Of a DNA stretch of 64,000 bases, positions 62,429-64,000 are shown in pieces. The translations under genes and the position numbers were made by a program. Source of the DNA: Serpens gallinarum (GTDB taxonomy: Bacteria; Pseudomonadota; Gammaproteobacteria; Pseudomonadales; Pseudomonadaceae); contig NZ_JACSQG010000004.1 in the NCBI RefSeq assembly GCF_014836765.1, forward strand, positions 62,001 through 126,000. The letters run 5' to 3'. Position 1 is the first letter of the stretch. Every line of letters starts with the position of its first letter. Below the pieces are notes generated by a model. That model was not told where the DNA came from and did not search any database. It was given only the letters and a program-made list of their open reading frames with translations.

Positions 62429-63223
62429 TCAGTCGAAGACCACCACGGTTTGCCGACTCAGCGCCAGCAACTCGCCGGCGGGCGACCACAAGCTCGCCGC
62501 GATGTGCCCATAGCCATCGCGGGCATGCTCGATGCGCGCCTGGTACTGGCACCAGTCGCGGCTGCTGATCAGCGGTTGCGGCTGGATAAGCTCAATGGTC
62601 CAGGTCAATGAACTGCCTGGAGCTGGGCTGCTCAGGTAGCTGAGCAGTGCGGGCGGCCAGGCGTCTACCAGCGCGAGCAACAGGCGCTCATCCACCGCGA
62701 CATCTGGCACCTCACCTCGCAGGCGCACCCAGCCGCCCATCTCGCGCGCCGCAGTGTTGCTGAACGGTAAACCGCCCTGCCCCCAACGCATCGCCAGATG
62801 GCGTGTGAACTCTGGCGTCACGCCGCGCAGATAAGGCAGCTCCTGACAGTTCTCGACCGCCTTGATCGGCGGAGCAGGCTCGGCCTCCACAGTCACGGTA
62901 GAAGTGCGCCCCGAGCCGAAACTGCCCTGCACCAGCGTCACCACTTGACCATCCTGCACAGCGCGTCCCAACACCTGACTGACGGCACGCCCTTCGCGCA
63001 ATACCTCGACCTCGAAACGCACCTCCTTGGCGCACACCATAGGGGCAACGAAGGTGACCGCCAGGGAACGCAACGGGCGCGCGGCGGGTACTTGGGCGCG
63101 CATGGCCTGATAAACCAGTGCCACGGCCACACCACCGAAAACGGCACGCCCTTGGCCCCATTGTTCCGGCACACTCATGGCAGCTTCGCCACAGCCGGCT
63201 CGCATCACGTCGAAAAAATCCAT
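62429..63223 (-). CDS. acyl-CoA thioesterase (TesB-like double-hotdog)
   Basis: A 264-residue TesB-like thioesterase. The N-terminal hotdog has RAVFGGVAVALVYQAM and the C-terminal hotdog DAWPPALLSYL and SRDWCQYQARIEHARDGYGHIAASLWSPAGELLALSRQ, the last typical of acyl-CoA thioesterases. ATG at 63223 has GAAGG upstream. Physiological substrate unknown. Convergent with the chemoreceptor gene (20-bp gap). Confidence 0.85.
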   Translation of the reverse strand: MDFFDVMRAGCGEAAMSVPEQWGQGRAVFGGVAVALVYQAMRAQVPAARPLRSLAVTFVAPMVCAKEVRFEVEVLREGRAVSQVLGRAVQDGQVVTLVQGSFGSGRTSTVTVEAEPAPPIKAVENCQELPYLRGVTPEFTRHLAMRWGQGGLPFSNTAAREMGGWVRLRGEVPDVAVDERLLLALVDAWPPALLSYLSSPAPGSSLTWTIELIQPQPLISSRDWCQYQARIEHARDGYGHIAASLWSPAGELLALSRQTVVVFD

Positions 63224-63361
63224 TGGCAACCTTCGGCACAGACTGAGTTAAGGGAGATGCATAGGCCGCGCGCGGCGTCCTGTTCCGGCAACGCTAGCGG
63301 ACTCAGTCGCCTCGACCAACAGGCACCTATGCCAAACAGGATGGGGAATCAGCAATCACGC

Positions 63362-64000
63362 TTAACGCGGCAAGACCCGCTGCAGGCGTACCAAAGCGCG
63401 CTCAGCCTGCTGCTCGGCAGTGGCAAGTTGCACCTGCCAGGCGGCGCAACAGATGCGCAGATCAGGTTCGACCTTGGCACGTTCCAGCCATTGCCAGCGA
63501 TCATGCCATTCGCCCAGTAACGCTTGCGCGCGCTGCAGGGCCTTGGCCGCCTTGTACGGGATTCCCGCATGCCTGGGGTAGGCTTGCGCGCCGTAGCGCA
63601 CCCGCTTGATCAACAGGCGCAAACGGTGAGGGTCATGGTCAGCGTCATGCAGCGCTTCGGCCAGACGATGGCGCTCCCGAGCCAAGCGCTTGTCGACGCG
63701 AGGACCGAGCGGTGGCAAGAGCCGGTTGCGCTCAGCGGTACGCCACAGCGCCGGCCAGGCCGCCAGAATGGCCTGCAATTGTTGTAACGGCTCACCACGC
63801 AAGAGCCGGCGATAGCCTTTTTCCAGCTCGGCTCGGCGCCAGTGGACCGCCTCGTGATGCGCCCACTTGTCCAGCTCGACCAGCAAGACTTCCCGCTCAC
63901 GCAGCGGGCCACTCACCTCACCCAGCACCTTGGCAGCTTGTTCCAGCACCTCGACACCGGGCAAGCCACGCAGCGGGCGCAACAGACTGCGCAACTTGCG
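63362..64000 (-). CDS. CHAD domain protein (5' partial)
   Basis: The frame runs out of the window on the right, so the N-terminus is missing; at least 212 residues are seen. Conserved His and basic residues (RKLRSLLRPLRGLPG, DPHRLRLLIKRVRYGAQAY) mark the CHAD fold, an all-helical domain that binds polyphosphate and is often linked to a CYTH phosphatase. The C-terminus is complete (stop at 63362-63364). The 138 bp between it and the thioesterase gene hold no further feature. Confidence 0.85.
   Translation of the reverse strand, partial: RKLRSLLRPLRGLPGVEVLEQAAKVLGEVSGPLREREVLLVELDKWAHHEAVHWRRAELEKGYRRLLRGEPLQQLQAILAAWPALWRTAERNRLLPPLGPRVDKRLARERHRLAEALHDADHDPHRLRLLIKRVRYGAQAYPRHAGIPYKAAKALQRAQALLGEWHDRWQWLERAKVEPDLRICCAAWQVQLATAEQQAERALVRLQRVLPR

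Overview
This window looks like chromosomal DNA from a Pseudomonas-type gammaproteobacterium. The evidence is the gene order sigX-cmpX-crfX-cmaX-rraA, ppsA facing its regulator, pabB/thrH/cysH/cysB, and oprI with tesA-ABC-permease-greB, together with high GC and OprF/OprI-type envelope proteins. I see no rRNA, tRNA, CRISPR array, prophage or transposase gene. Species cannot be fixed from the sequence alone.

Region by region. (1) 1-8034: nitrate assimilation, with the end of a nitrate ABC transporter ATPase, an unrelated YejM-like membrane sulfatase/phosphotransferase, then an operon encoding a NirB/NasC-type FAD oxidoreductase, assimilatory nitrate reductase NasA and the sirohaem methyltransferase CobA. 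Its leader carries an NtrC-like site, a sigma-54 promoter and a terminator/antiterminator of the kind controlled by the ANTAR protein NasT. (2) 8053-15943, minus strand: OprF, SigX, CmpX, CrfX, CmaX, RraA, an alpha/beta hydrolase and PEP synthase, with the PEP synthase regulator divergent. (3) 16968-25318: one compact propionate (2-methylcitrate cycle) operon, gntR-prpB-prpC-acnD-prpF-prpD, with two identical palindromic candidate operators before gntR. (4) 25541-28646: a three-gene set of secreted retropepsin, UUP1/7TM membrane protein and ATP-grasp ligase, with the logic of peptide or metabolite amidation. (5) 28655-39386, minus strand: two giant MalT-like LuxR regulators followed by a five-gene envelope operon that resembles the 'Fil' putative pilus system of Acinetobacter and, in logic, the Fap amyloid exporter. 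It encodes a small secreted beta-rich protein with a double-glycine-like leader, a C39 peptidase, a coiled-coil/beta-barrel protein, a FadL-type barrel and a MalM-like repeat protein. This is my best candidate for an under-described system. (6) 39546-47381: pabB, then a four-gene MksBEFG/Wadjet-like SMC-kleisin-nuclease operon apparently inserted between pabB and thrH, ending in a MITE-like repeat. (7) 47611-52374: thrH, cysH, cysB, aroF and a small acetyltransferase. (8) 52375-64000: lipoprotein OprI, an L,D-transpeptidase, TesA and its divergent ABC exporter, GreB, ThpR, a shrunken lipase-chaperone remnant, TatD, a chemoreceptor, a thioesterase and a CHAD protein cut by the window end.

Functional links: regions 1 and 7 are nitrogen and sulfur assimilation (CobA also supplies precorrin-2 for sirohaem). 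Regions 2 and 8 are envelope and stress physiology. Regions 3 and 2 (PrpBCD/AcnD plus PpsA) are propionate and gluconeogenic carbon flow. Regions 4-6 hold the accessory or poorly characterised systems.
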